The notes beneath the pieces are model-generated. The model was not told where the DNA came from. It worked only from the letters and a program-made list of their open reading frames with translations, and ran no database searches. From Hydractinia symbiolongicarpus (Eukaryota > Cnidaria > Hydrozoa > Anthoathecata > Hydractiniidae): a stretch of 64,000 nucleotides of DNA. This document shows, in pieces, positions 1 to 10,382 of the stretch. Made by a program: the position numbers and the translations under genes. Where the stretch lies: positions 18,487,001-18,551,000 of the forward strand of contig NC_079885.1 in assembly GCF_029227915.1 (NCBI RefSeq). Reading direction: 5' to 3'. Positions within the stretch are counted from its first letter, which is position 1; each line of letters begins with the position of its first letter.

Positions 1-155
1 CTCTCCGAGACAGCGAACGCAACTTCCTAGTGATTCACGCGAACGCACTCAACTAGGTGATGTAGATCAGAAAGGTGAAAGTCCTTGTGTCAAGTCTACA
101 CCTCACGATGCAGCACCTTTTAAGCGTCCTCTACGAACGGACACACTGGCAAGCG

Positions 156-176
156 GCACACCACAAGCAAAGGTTA
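156..176 (+). promoter_or_regulatory. Candidate proximal sequence element (PSE) of U5, unit 1
   Basis: The stretch cacaccacaagcaaaggt lies about 43-60 bp upstream of the inferred U5 5' end. Animal Pol II snRNA genes have a PSE in that position. It shows loose similarity to the vertebrate PSE (a CACC-like start and an AAAG-like end), but PSE sequences diverge strongly between phyla, so the position carries more weight than the sequence. The same element recurs at the same distance in the other units. No TATA box is seen at -25, which fits a Pol II rather than a Pol III snRNA promoter. Confidence 0.35.
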
Positions 177-212
177 AGTCGGCTCGAAGGCACAACAGGT
201 CGCGCCGACTTA
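175..212 (+). repeat. Perfect 9-bp inverted repeat just upstream of U5, unit 1
   Basis: taagtcggc (175-183) and gccgactta (204-212) are perfect reverse complements separated by 20 bases. The right arm ends 4 bp before the inferred U5 start. It recurs in nearly all units. A change in an arm is seen in unit 51 (gacttgcgac near 33655). It could be a cruciform, a protein-binding dyad in the promoter or the stem of a longer precursor RNA; nothing in the sequence decides between these. Confidence 0.6.
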
Positions 213-216
213 CGAC

Positions 217-337
217 AACTCTGGGCTTTCTTCAGTTCACGCACAAATCTTTCGCCTTTTACTAAAGATTTCCGTGGAGAAGGCCAAAACGATGAGTATA
301 TAGACGATTTTTCTACTGTCTCGCTTCGGCGGGACGA
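217..337 (+). ncRNA. U5: U5 snRNA copy 1 (reference copy)
   Basis: U5 is the RNA of the U5 snRNP; its loop 1 contacts exon ends at the 5' and 3' splice sites during splicing. The 5' strand actctggg...cttcag matches the 5' end of animal U5. Stem aaatcttt (245-252) pairs with aaagattt (264-271) around the 11-nt loop cgccttttact, whose inner nine bases are the invariant GCCUUUUAC (254-262). tccgtggaga follows. 5' actc (218-221) pairs with gagt (294-297), and ggctttcttc-like sequence (224-233) pairs with 276-285 with two G-U pairs. The Sm-like site attttt-c is at 307-313. The 3' hairpin gtctcgc-ttcg-gcgggac is at 318-335. The 5' end is placed by alignment to remembered U5 and could be off by 1-2 nt. 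At about 121 nt it is slightly longer than human U5 (116). Numbering in later entries takes 217 as nt 1. Confidence 0.95.
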
Positions 338-343
338 TCACTA

Positions 344-358
344 GTCTAAATGAAAAAA
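344..358 (+). promoter_or_regulatory. Candidate snRNA 3' box, unit 1
   Basis: gtctaaatgaaaaaa begins about 7 nt after the U5 terminal hairpin. Metazoan Pol II snRNA genes carry a 3' box (GTTT, short gap, AAA-rich) about 9-19 nt past the mature end that directs 3' processing by Integrator. The match is partial (gtct rather than gttt). Unit 2 has gtaaaaa in place of gaaaaaa, and unit 82 has one extra a here. Confidence 0.4.
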
Positions 359-510
359 CGTGCAGGAGGCCATACGCGGGCCTATCTCTCATCTCGCTCA
401 CAGAGACTTGGTAAGCACGGTCCACTCAATGGCTTTCCAAATGCGAAGAGTGAAGGCCGCAGACGGCAGGGGTTGAGCCAAGGGCCTTTCGGCCGTATCC
501 CGCTCACAAG
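359..510 (+). other. U5-to-T-tract segment, unit 1 (no gene identified)
   Basis: About 150 bp between the candidate 3' box and the T-tract. It holds the short stem aggcc/ggcct (367-371 with 379-383), a potential splice donor gtaagc at 411, and a small hairpin ggcc-tttc-ggcc at 483-494. Three short blocks (368-375, 391-396, 412-422) resemble the first half of animal 5S rRNA in order and spacing, but the second half is not convincing. Variant alleles of this segment are frequent (for example gccgccc for gcgggcc in units 14, 16, 54, 63, 64, 70, 76, 78, 80, 81, 84 and 86), which argues against a tightly constrained RNA here. Confidence 0.5.
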
Positions 511-526
511 TTTTTTTTTTTTTTTT
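511..526 (+). repeat. Homopolymer T-tract, unit 1 (16 T)
   Basis: A T-run closes the U5-linked segment in every unit. It is 15-17 long in most of the first 14 units and 12-16 later, and this sets the unit period. It is interrupted by a c in units 67, 73 and 75 (ttcttttag), begins ctttt in units 90 and 91, and is preceded by aagg in units 68 and 74. It is directly followed by ag, changed to gg in units 37 and 40. It could act as a Pol III terminator on the + strand, a polypyrimidine tract with a 3' splice site, or simply a slippage-prone homopolymer. Confidence 0.9.
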
Positions 527-528
527 AG

Positions 529-825
529 CAGAATATTACATACGAGCTAATCAAAATCGGCTCGAGGAAAGAAATAAAGTTCAGAGACAACCAAAGGAGT
601 CGAACTGCAGTAGAAACAAACTAGATGTAACGCAAGCCACTAGTACGACGTATTGCCTACAGGGACCACACTCTCCGAGACAGCGAACGCAACTTCCTAG
701 TGATTCACGCGAACGCACTCAACTAGGTGATGTAGATCAGAAAGGTGAAAGTCCTTGTGTCAAGTCTACACCTCACGATGCAGCACCTTTTAAGCGTCCT
801 CTACGAACGGACACACTGGCAAGCG
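529..825 (+). other. Intergenic spacer of the array, unit 1 to unit 2
   Basis: About 300 bp between the T-tract and the promoter region of the next U5. No coding or RNA gene was recognised. Small inverted repeats are visible: cgagc/gctcg around 543-563 and cctag/ctagg around 697-727. On the minus strand gttcgactcc resembles a Pol III B box, but no tRNA fold surrounds it. Linked alleles gagataatc, agtttag and aaactaaatg mark a spacer subtype found near 21947, 24624, 25294, 26631 and 27298; some other units (for example near 28671, 30010, 31348) carry only the last two. Confidence 0.6.
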
Positions 826-886
826 GCACACCACAAGCAAAGGTTAAGTCGGCTCGAAGGCACAACAGGTCGCGCCGACTTACGAC

Positions 887-1007
887 AACTCTGGGCTTTC
901 TTCAGTTCACGCACAAATCTTTCGCCTTTTACTAAAGATTTCCGTGGAGAAGGCCAAAACGATGAGTATATAGACGATTTTTCTACTGTCTCGCTTCGGC
1001 GGGACGA
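887..1007 (+). ncRNA. U5: U5 snRNA copy 2
   Basis: Same U5 sequence as copy 1. The 3' flank has gtaaaaac in place of gaaaaaac at the candidate 3' box. Confidence 0.94.
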
Positions 1008-1556
1008 TCACTAGTCTAAATGTAAAAACGTGCAGGAGGCCATACGCGGGCCTATCTCTCATCTCGCTCACAGAGACTTGGTAAGCACGGTCCACTCAAT
1101 GGCTTTCCAAATGCGAAGAGTGAAGGCCGCAGACGGCAGGGGTTGAGCCAAGGGCCTTTCGGCCGTATCCCGCTCACAAGTTTTTTTTTTTTTTTTAGCA
1201 GAATAATACATACGAGCTAATCAAAATCGGCTCGAGGAAAGAAATAAAGTTCAGAGACAACCAAAGGAGTCGAACTGCAGTAGAAACAAACTAGATGTAA
1301 CGCAAGCCACTAGTACGACGTATTGCCTACAGGGACCACACTCTCCGAGACAGCGAACGCAACTTCCTAGTGATTCACGCGAACGCACTCAACTAGGTGA
1401 TGTAGATCAGAAAGGTGAAAGTCCTTGTGTCAAGTCTACACCTCACGATGCAGCACCTTTTAAGCGTCCTCTACGAACGGACACACTGGCAAGCGGCACA
1501 CCACAAGCAAAGGTTAAGTCGGCTCGAAGGCACAACAGGTCGCGCCGACTTACGAC

Positions 1557-1677
1557 AACTCTGGGCTTTCTTCAGTTCACGCACAAATCTTTCGCCTTTT
1601 ACTAAAGATTTCCGTGGAGAAGGCCAAAACGATGAGTATATAGACGATTTTTCTACTGTCTCGCTTCGGCGGGACGA
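1557..1677 (+). ncRNA. U5: U5 snRNA copy 3
   Basis: Same as copy 1. The spacer after it has a CpG transition, ctcaagg for ctcgagg, at 1904. Confidence 0.94.
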
Positions 1678-2226
1678 TCACTAGTCTAAATGAAAAAACG
1701 TGCAGGAGGCCATACGCGGGCCTATCTCTCATCTCGCTCACAGAGACTTGGTAAGCACGGTCCACTCAATGGCTTTCCAAATGCGAAGAGTGAAGGCCGC
1801 AGACGGCAGGGGTTGAGCCAAGGGCCTTTCGGCCGTATCCCGCTCACAAGTTTTTTTTTTTTTTTTAGCAGAATATTACATACGAGCTAATCAAAATCGG
1901 CTCAAGGAAAGAAATAAAGTTCAGAGACAACCAAAGGAGTCGAACTGCAGTAGAAACAAACTAGATGTAACGCAAGCCACTAGTACGACGTATTGCCTAC
2001 AGGGACCACACTCTCCGAGACAGCGAACGCAACTTCCTAGTGATTCACGCGAACGCACTCAACTAGGTGATGTAGATCAGAAAGGTGAAAGTCCTTGTGT
2101 CAAGTCTACACCTCACGATGCAGCACCTTTTAAGCGTCCTCTACGAACGGACACACTGGCAAGCGGCACACCACAAGCAAAGGTTAAGTCGGCTCGAAGG
2201 CACAACAGGTCGCGCCGACTTACGAC

Positions 2227-2347
2227 AACTCTGGGCTTTCTTCAGTTCACGCACAAATCTTTCGCCTTTTACTAAAGATTTCCGTGGAGAAGGCCAAAAC
2301 GATGAGTATATAGACGATTTTTCTACTGTCTCGCTTCGGCGGGACGA
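2227..2347 (+). ncRNA. U5: U5 snRNA copy 4
   Basis: Same as copy 1; the following T-tract has 16 T. Confidence 0.94.
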
Positions 2348-2896
2348 TCACTAGTCTAAATGAAAAAACGTGCAGGAGGCCATACGCGGGCCTATCTCTC
2401 ATCTCGCTCACAGAGACTTGGTAAGCACGGTCCACTCAATGGCTTTCCAAATGCGAAGAGTGAAGGCCGCAGACGGCAGGGGTTGAGCCAAGGGCCTTTC
2501 GGCCGTATCCCGCTCACAAGTTTTTTTTTTTTTTTTAGCAGAATAATACATACGAGCTAATCAAAATCGGCTCGAGGAAAGAAATAAAGTTCAGAGACAA
2601 CCAAAGGAGTCGAACTGCAGTAGAAACAAACTAGATGTAACGCAAGCCACTAGTACGACGTATTGCCTACAGGGACCACACTCTCCGAGACAGCGAACGC
2701 AACTTCCTAGTGATTCACGCGAACGCACTCAACTAGGTGATGTAGATCAGAAAGGTGAAAGTCCTTGTGTCAAGTCTACACCTCACGATGCAGCACCTTT
2801 TAAGCGTCCTCTACGAACGGACACACTGGCAAGCGGCACACCACAAGCAAAGGTTAAGTCGGCTCGAAGGCACAACAGGTCGCGCCGACTTACGAC

Positions 2897-3017
2897 AACT
2901 CTGGGCTTTCTTCAGTTCACGCACAAATCTTTCGCCTTTTACTAAAGATTTCCGTGGAGAAGGCCAAAACGATGAGTATATAGACGATTTTTCTACTGTC
3001 TCGCTTCGGCGGGACGA
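2897..3017 (+). ncRNA. U5: U5 snRNA copy 5
   Basis: Same as copy 1; spacer with the local gaatattac allele. Confidence 0.94.
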
Positions 3018-3566
3018 TCACTAGTCTAAATGAAAAAACGTGCAGGAGGCCATACGCGGGCCTATCTCTCATCTCGCTCACAGAGACTTGGTAAGCACGG
3101 TCCACTCAATGGCTTTCCAAATGCGAAGAGTGAAGGCCGCAGACGGCAGGGGTTGAGCCAAGGGCCTTTCGGCCGTATCCCGCTCACAAGTTTTTTTTTT
3201 TTTTTTAGCAGAATATTACATACGAGCTAATCAAAATCGGCTCGAGGAAAGAAATAAAGTTCAGAGACAACCAAAGGAGTCGAACTGCAGTAGAAACAAA
3301 CTAGATGTAACGCAAGCCACTAGTACGACGTATTGCCTACAGGGACCACACTCTCCGAGACAGCGAACGCAACTTCCTAGTGATTCACGCGAACGCACTC
3401 AACTAGGTGATGTAGATCAGAAAGGTGAAAGTCCTTGTGTCAAGTCTACACCTCACGATGCAGCACCTTTTAAGCGTCCTCTACGAACGGACACACTGGC
3501 AAGCGGCACACCACAAGCAAAGGTTAAGTCGGCTCGAAGACACAACAGGTCGCGCCGACTTACGAC

Positions 3567-3687
3567 AACTCTGGGCTTTCTTCAGTTCACGCACAAATCT
3601 TTCGCCTTTTACTAAAGATTTCCGTGGAGAAGGCCAAAACGATGAGTATATAGACGATTTTTCTACTGTCTCGCTTCGGCGGGACGA
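3567..3687 (+). ncRNA. U5: U5 snRNA copy 6
   Basis: Same as copy 1. The upstream inverted-repeat loop has ctcgaagac for ctcgaaggc. Confidence 0.94.
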
Positions 3688-4236
3688 TCACTAGTCTAAA
3701 TGAAAAAACGTGCAGGAGGCCATACGCGGGCCTATCTCTCATCTCGCTCACAGAGACTTGGTAAGCACGGTCCACTCAATGGCTTTCCAAATGCGAAGAG
3801 TGAAGGCCGCAGACGGCAGGGGTTGAGCCAAGGGCCTTTCGGCCGTATCCCGCTCACAAGTTTTTTTTTTTTTTTTAGCAGAATATTACATACGAGCTAA
3901 TCAAAATCGGCTCGAGGAAAGAAATAAAGTTCAGAGACAACCAAAGGAGTCGAACTGCAGTAGAAACAAACTAGATGTAACGCAAGCCACTAGTACGACG
4001 TATTGCCTACAGGGACCACACTCTCCGAGACAGCGAACGCAACTTCCTAGTGATTCACGCGAACGCACTCAACTAGGTGATGTAGATCAGAAAGGTGAAA
4101 GTCCTTGTGTCAAGTCTACACCTCACGATGCAGCACCTTTTAAGCGTCCTCTACGAACGGACACACTGGCAAGCGGCACACCACAAGCAAAGGTTAAGTC
4201 GGCTCGAAGGCACAACAGGTCGCGCCGACTTACGAC

Positions 4237-4357
4237 AACTCTGGGCTTTCTTCAGTTCACGCACAAATCTTTCGCCTTTTACTAAAGATTTCCGTGGAGA
4301 AGGCCAAAACGATGAGTATATAGACGATTTTTCTACTGTCTCGCTTCGGCGGGACGA
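4237..4357 (+). ncRNA. U5: U5 snRNA copy 7
   Basis: Same as copy 1. Downstream segment has ttgaacc for ttgagcc near 4496. Confidence 0.94.
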
Positions 4358-4906
4358 TCACTAGTCTAAATGAAAAAACGTGCAGGAGGCCATACGCGGG
4401 CCTATCTCTCATCTCGCTCACAGAGACTTGGTAAGCACGGTCCACTCAATGGCTTTCCAAATGCGAAGAGTGAAGGCCGCAGACGGCAGGGGTTGAACCA
4501 AGGGCCTTTCGGCCGTATCCCGCTCACAAGTTTTTTTTTTTTTTTTAGCAGAATAATACATACGAGCTAATCAAAATCGGCTCGAGGAAAGAAATAAAGT
4601 TCAGAGACAACCAAAGGAGTCGAACTGCAGTAGAAACAAACTAGATGTAACGCAAGCCACTAGTACGACGTATTGCCTACAGGGACCACACTCTCCGAGA
4701 CAGCGAACGCAACTTCCTAGTGATTCACGCGAACGCACTCAACTAGGTGATGTAGATCAGAAAGGTGAAAGTCCTTGTGTCAAGTCTACACCTCACGATG
4801 CAGCACCTTTTAAGCGTCCTCTACGAACGGACACACTGGCAAGCGGCACACCACAAGCAAAGGTTAAGTCGGCTCGAAGGCACAACAGGTCGCGCCGACT
4901 TACGAC

Positions 4907-5027
4907 AACTCTGGGCTTTCTTCAGTTCACGCACAAATCTTTCGCCTTTTACTAAAGATTTCCGTGGAGAAGGCCAAAACGATGAGTATATAGACGATTT
5001 TTCTACTGTCTCGCTTCGACGGGACGA
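4907..5027 (+). ncRNA. U5: U5 snRNA copy 8, 3' hairpin variant
   Basis: G to A at 5019 (nt 113) removes the closing C-G pair next to the UUCG loop of the 3' hairpin. Loop 1 and the Sm-like site are intact. Confidence 0.9.
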
Positions 5028-5575
5028 TCACTAGTCTAAATGAAAAAACGTGCAGGAGGCCATACGCGGGCCTATCTCTCATCTCGCTCACAGAGACTTG
5101 GTAAGCACGGTCCACTCAATGGCTTTCCAAATGCGAAGAGTGAAGGCCGCAGACGGCAGGGGTTGAGCCAAGGGCCTTTCGGCCGTATCCCGCTCACAAG
5201 TTTTTTTTTTTTTTTAGCAGAATATTACATTCGAGCTAATCAAAATCGGCTCGAGGAAAGAAATAAAGTTCAGAGACAACCAAAGGAGTCGAACTGCAGT
5301 AGAAACAAACTAGATGTAACGCAAGCCACTAGTACGACGTATTGCCTACAGGGACCACACTCTCCGAGACAGCGAACGCAACTTCCTAGTGATTCACGCG
5401 AACGCACTCAACTAGGTGATGTAGATCAGAAAGGTGAAAGTCCTTGTGTCAAGTCTACACCTCACGATGCAGCACCTTTTAAGCGTCCTCTACGAACGGA
5501 CACACTGGCAAGCGGCACACCACAAGCAAAGGTTAAGTCGGCTCGAAGGCACAACAGGTCGCGCCGACTTACGAC

Positions 5576-5696
5576 AACTCTGGGCTTTCTTCAGTTCACG
5601 CACAAATCTTTCGCCTTTTACTAAAGATTTCCGTGGAGAAGGCCAAAACGATGAGTATATAGACGATTTTTCTACTGTCTCGCTTCGGCGGGACGA
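5576..5696 (+). ncRNA. U5: U5 snRNA copy 9
   Basis: Same as copy 1. The preceding spacer has cattcgagc for catacgagc. Confidence 0.94.
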
Positions 5697-6245
5697 TCAC
5701 TAGTCTAAATGAAAAAACGTGCAGGAGGCCATACGCGGGCCTATCTCTCATCTCGCTCACAGAGACTTGGTAAGCACGGTCCACTCAATGGCTTTCCAAA
5801 TGCGAAGAGTGAAGGCCGCAGACGGCAGGGGTTGAGCCAAGGGCCTTTCGGCCGTATCCCGCTCACAAGTTTTTTTTTTTTTTTTAGCAGAATATTACAT
5901 ACGAGCTAATCAAAATCGGCTCGAGGAAAGAAATAAAGTTCAGAGACAACCAAAGGAGTCGAACTGCAGTAGAAACAAACTAGATGTAACGCAAGCCACT
6001 AGTACGACGTATTGCCTACAGGGACCACACTCTCCGAGACAGCGAACGCAACTTCCTAGTGATTCACGCGAACGCACTCAACTAGGTGATGTAGATCAGA
6101 AAGGTGAAAGTCCTTGTGTCAAGTCTACACCTCACGATGCAGCACCTTTTAAGCGTCCTCTACGAACGGACACACTGGCAAGCGGCACACCACAAGCAAA
6201 GGTTAAGTCGGCTCGAAGGCACAACAGGTCGCGCCGACTTACGAC

Positions 6246-6366
6246 AACTCTGGGCTTTCTTCAGTTCACGCACAAATCTTTCGCCTTTTACTAAAGATTT
6301 CCGTGGAGAAGGCCAAAACGATGAGTATATAGACGATTTTTCTACTGTCTCGCTTCGGCGGGACGA
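6246..6366 (+). ncRNA. U5: U5 snRNA copy 10
   Basis: Same as copy 1. Downstream cacaaagac for cacagagac near 6430. Confidence 0.94.
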
Positions 6367-6915
6367 TCACTAGTCTAAATGAAAAAACGTGCAGGAGGCC
6401 ATACGCGGGCCTATCTCTCATCTCGCTCACAAAGACTTGGTAAGCACGGTCCACTCAATGGCTTTCCAAATGCGAAGAGTGAAGGCCGCAGACGGCAGGG
6501 GTTGAGCCAAGGGCCTTTCGGCCGTATCCCGCTCACAAGTTTTTTTTTTTTTTTTAGCAGAATATTACATACGAGCTAATCAAAATCGGCTCGAGGAAAG
6601 AAATAAAGTTCAGAGACAACCAAAGGAGTCGAACTGCAGTAGAAACAAACTAGATGTAACGCAAGCCACTAGTACGACGTATTGCCTACAGGGACCACAC
6701 TCTCCGAGACAGCGAACGCAACTTCCTAGTGATTCACGCGAACGCACTCAACTAGGTGATGTAGATCAGAAAGGTGAAAGTCCTTGTGTCAAGTCTACAC
6801 CTCACGATGCAGCACCTTTTAAGCGTCCTCTACGAACGGACACACTGGCAAGCGGCACACCACAAGCAAAGGTTAAGTCGGCTCGAAGGCACAACAGGTC
6901 CCGCCGACTTACGAC

Positions 6916-7036
6916 AACTCTGGGCTTTCTTCAGTTCACGCACAAATCTTTCGCCTTTTACTAAAGATTTCCGTGGAGAAGGCCAAAACGATGAGTATAT
7001 AGACGATTTTTCTACTGTCTCGCTTCGGCGGGACGA
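6916..7036 (+). ncRNA. U5: U5 snRNA copy 11
   Basis: Same as copy 1. The promoter region has ggtcccgcc for ggtcgcgcc, shared only with copy 12, so these two are a recent tandem duplication. Confidence 0.94.
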
Positions 7037-7584
7037 TCACTAGTCTAAATGAAAAAACGTGCAGGAGGCCATACGCGGGCCTATCTCTCATCTCGCTCAC
7101 AGAGACTTGGTAAGCACGGTCCACTCAATGGCTTTCCAAATGCGAAGAGTGAAGGCCGCAGACGGCAGGGGTTGAGCCAAGGGCCTTTCGGCCGTATCCC
7201 GCTCACAAGTTTTTTTTTTTTTTTAGCAGAATATTACATACGAGCTAATCAAAATCGGCTCGAGGAAAGAAATAAAGTTCAGAGACAACCAAAGGAGTCG
7301 AACTGCAGTAGAAACAAACTAGATGTAACGCAAGCCACTAGTACGACGTATTGCCTACAGGGACCACACTCTCCGAGACAGCGAACGCAACTTCCTAGTG
7401 ATTCACGCGAACGCACTCAACTAGGTGATGTAGATCAGAAAGGTGAAAGTCCTTGTGTCAAGTCTACACCTCACGATGCAGCACCTTTTAAGCGTCCTCT
7501 ACGAACGGACACACTGGCAAGCGGCACACCACAAGCAAAGGTTAAGTCGGCTCGAAGGCACAACAGGTCCCGCCGACTTACGAC

Positions 7585-7705
7585 AACTCTGGGCTTTCTT
7601 CAGTTCACGCACAAATCTTTCGCCTTTTACTAAAGATTTCCGTGGAGAAGGCCAAAACGATGAGTATATAGACGATTTTTCTACTGTCTCGCTTCGGCGG
7701 GACGA
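7585..7705 (+). ncRNA. U5: U5 snRNA copy 12
   Basis: Same as copy 1; carries the ggtcccgcc promoter allele of its left neighbour. Confidence 0.94.
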
Positions 7706-8253
7706 TCACTAGTCTAAATGAAAAAACGTGCAGGAGGCCATACGCGGGCCTATCTCTCATCTCGCTCACAGAGACTTGGTAAGCACGGTCCACTCAATGG
7801 CTTTCCAAATGCGAAGAGTGAAGGCCGCAGACGGCAGGGGTTGAGCCAAGGGCCTTTCGGCCGTATCCCGCTCACAAGTTTTTTTTTTTTTTTAGCAGAA
7901 TATTACATACGAGCTAATCAAAATCGGCTCGAGGAAAGAAATAAAGTTCAGAGACAACCAAAGGAGTCGAACTGCAGTAGAAACAAACTAGATGTAACGC
8001 AAGCCACTAGTACGACGTATTGCCTACAGGGACCACACTCTCCGAGACAGCGAACGCAACTTCCTAGTGATTCACGCGAACGCACTCAACTAGGTGATGT
8101 AGATCAGAAAGGTGAAAGTCCTTGTGTCAAGTCTACACCTCACGATGCAGCACCTTTTAAGCGTCCTCTACGAACGGACACACTGGCAAGCGGCACACCA
8201 CAAGCAAAGGTTAAGTCGGCTCGAAGGCACAACAGGTCGCGCCGACTTACGAC

Positions 8254-8374
8254 AACTCTGGGCTTTCTTCAGTTCACGCACAAATCTTTCGCCTTTTACT
8301 AAAGATTTCCGTGGAGAAGGCCAAAACGATGACTATATAGACGATTTTTCTACTGTCTCGCTTCGGCGGGACGA
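8254..8374 (+). ncRNA. U5: U5 snRNA copy 13, stem I variant
   Basis: G to C at 8333 (nt 80) changes gagt to gact and breaks one of four pairs of the basal stem with actc. The following T-tract is the longest seen, 17 T, and the segment before it has acagcagg. Confidence 0.88.
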
Positions 8375-8924
8375 TCACTAGTCTAAATGAAAAAACGTGC
8401 AGGAGGCCATACGCGGGCCTATCTCTCATCTCGCTCACAGAGACTTGGTAAGCACGGTCCACTCAATGGCTTTCCAAATGCGAAGAGTGAAGGCCGCAGA
8501 CAGCAGGGGTTGAGCCAAGGGCCTTTCGGCCGTATCCCGCTCACAAGTTTTTTTTTTTTTTTTTAGCAGAATAATACATACGAGCTAATCAAAATCGGCT
8601 CGAGGAAAGAAATAAAGTTCAGAGACAACCAAAGGAGTCGAACTGCAGTAGAAACAAACTAGATGTAACGCAAGCCACTAGTACGACGTATTGCCTACAG
8701 GGACCACACTCTCCGAGACAGCGAACGCAACTTCCTAGTGATTCACGCGAACGCACTCAACTAGGTGATGTAGATCAGAAAGGTGAAAGTCCTTGTGTCA
8801 AGTCTACACCTCACGATGCAGCACCTTTTAAGCGTCCTCTACGAACGGACACACTGGCAAGCGGCACACCACAAGCAAAGGTTAAGTCGGCTCGAAGGCA
8901 CGACAGGTCGCGCCGACTTACGAC

Positions 8925-9045
8925 AACTCTGGGCTTTCTTCAGTTCACGCACAAATCTTTCGCCTTTTACTAAAGATTTCCGTGGAGAAGGCCAAAACGA
9001 TGAGTATATAGACGATTTTTCTACTGTCTCGCTTCGGCGGGACGA
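8925..9045 (+). ncRNA. U5: U5 snRNA copy 14
   Basis: Same as copy 1. First unit with the gccgccc allele downstream; upstream has gcacgacagg. Confidence 0.94.
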
Positions 9046-9593
9046 TCACTAGTCTAAATGAAAAAACGTGCAGGAGGCCATACGCCGCCCTATCTCTCAT
9101 CTCGCTCACAGAGACTTGGTAAGCACGGTCCACTCAATGGCTTTCCAAATGCGAAGAGTGAAGGCCGCAGACGGCAGGGGTTGAGCCAAGGGCCTTTCGG
9201 CCGTATCCCGCTCACAAGTTTTTTTTTTTTTTTAGCAGAATAAAACATACGAGCTAATCAAAATCGGCTCGAGGAAAGAAATAAAGTTCAGAGACAACCA
9301 AAGGAGTCGAACTGCAGTAGAAACAAACTAGATGTAACGCAAGCCACTATTACGACGTATTGCCTACAGGGACCACACTCTCCGAGACAGCGAACGCAAC
9401 TTCCTAGTGATTCACGCGAACGCACTCAACTAGGTGATGTAGATCAGAAAGGTGAAAGTCCTTGTGTCAAGTCTACACCTCACGATGAAGCACCTTTTAA
9501 GCGTCCTCTACGAACGGACACACTGGCAAGCGGCACACCACAAGCAAAGGTTAAGTCGGCTCGAAGGCACAACAGGTCGCGCCGACTTACGAC

Positions 9594-9714
9594 AATTCTG
9601 GGCTTTCTTCAGTTCACGCACAAATCTTTCGCCTTTTACTAAAGATTTCCGTGGAGAAGGCCAAAACGATGAGTATATAGACGATTTTTCTACTGTCTCG
9701 CTTCGGCGGGACGA
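9594..9714 (+). ncRNA. U5: U5 snRNA copy 15, nt 3 variant
   Basis: C to T at 9596 (nt 3) turns a C-G pair of the basal stem into U-G, which should be tolerated. The unit also has a private change at 9487 (atgaagc). Confidence 0.92.
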
Positions 9715-10261
9715 TCACTAGTCTAAATGAAAAAACGTGCAGGAGGCCATACGCGGGCCTATCTCTCATCTCGCTCACAGAGACTTGGTAAGCACGGTCC
9801 ACTCAATGGCTTTCCAAATGCGAAGAGTGAAGGCCGCAGACGGCAGGGGTTGAGCCAAGGGCCTTTCGGCCGTATCCCGCTCACAAGTTTTTTTTTTTTT
9901 TAGCAGAATAATACATACGAGCTAATCAAAATCGGCTCGAGGAAAGAAATAAAGTTCAGAGACAACCAAAGGAGTCGAACTGCAGTAGAAACAAACTAGA
10001 TGTAACGCAAGCCACTAGTACGACGTATTGCCTACAGGGACCACACTCTCCGAGACAGCGAACGCAACTTCCTAGTGATTCACGCGAACGCACTCAACTA
10101 GGTGATGTAGATCAGAAAGGTGAAAGTCCTTGTGTCAAGTCTACACCTCACGATGCAGCACCTTTTAAGCGTCCTCTACGAACGGACACACTGGCAAGCG
10201 GCACACCACAAGCAAAGGTTAAGTCGGCTCGAAGGCACAACAGGTCGCGCCGACTTACGAC

Positions 10262-10382
10262 AACTCTGGGCTTTCTTCAGTTCACGCACAAATCTTTCGC
10301 CTTTTACTAAAGATTTCCGTGGAGAAGGCCAAAACGATGAGTATATAGACGATTTTTCTACTGTCTCGCTTCGGCGGGACGA
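10262..10382 (+). ncRNA. U5: U5 snRNA copy 16
   Basis: Same as copy 1; gccgccc allele downstream. Confidence 0.94.

Noticed and set aside
75-344. An 89-codon frame (with GTG start) that recurs in every unit across the U5 gene
   Set aside because: It spans the U5 promoter and RNA, has no recognisable protein features, and is preserved only because the units are nearly identical; changes in it do not favour synonymous sites.
391-420. acagaga followed by aagcacgg as a possible U6 core
   Set aside because: The spacing between the two motifs is longer than in U6, and the U6 5' hairpin and downstream internal stem-loop are missing.
401-420. Spliced leader RNA donor (acttg/gtaagc)
   Set aside because: No Sm-like site or stem-loop follows within the usual distance, and the upstream sequence matches no leader I know.
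237-425. A 62-codon minus-strand frame in every unit
   Set aside because: Antisense to U5; it is broken by stops in copies 69 and 87 and by loss of its start in units 34, 42 and 46.
481-494. ggcctttcggcc as the start of U2 (which contains cggccttttggc)
   Set aside because: It is a short self-complementary hairpin; the branch-site recognition sequence and the rest of U2 are absent.
350-550. Frames of 61-66 codons (194 in a few units) after U5, ending in a run of phenylalanines
   Set aside because: The phenylalanine run is the translated T-tract, and the frame changes length with each T lost or gained. Not a protein gene.
590-612. Minus-strand gttcgactcc resembling a tRNA B box
   Set aside because: The flanking bases do not form a T stem, and no A box or acceptor stem was found at the expected distance.
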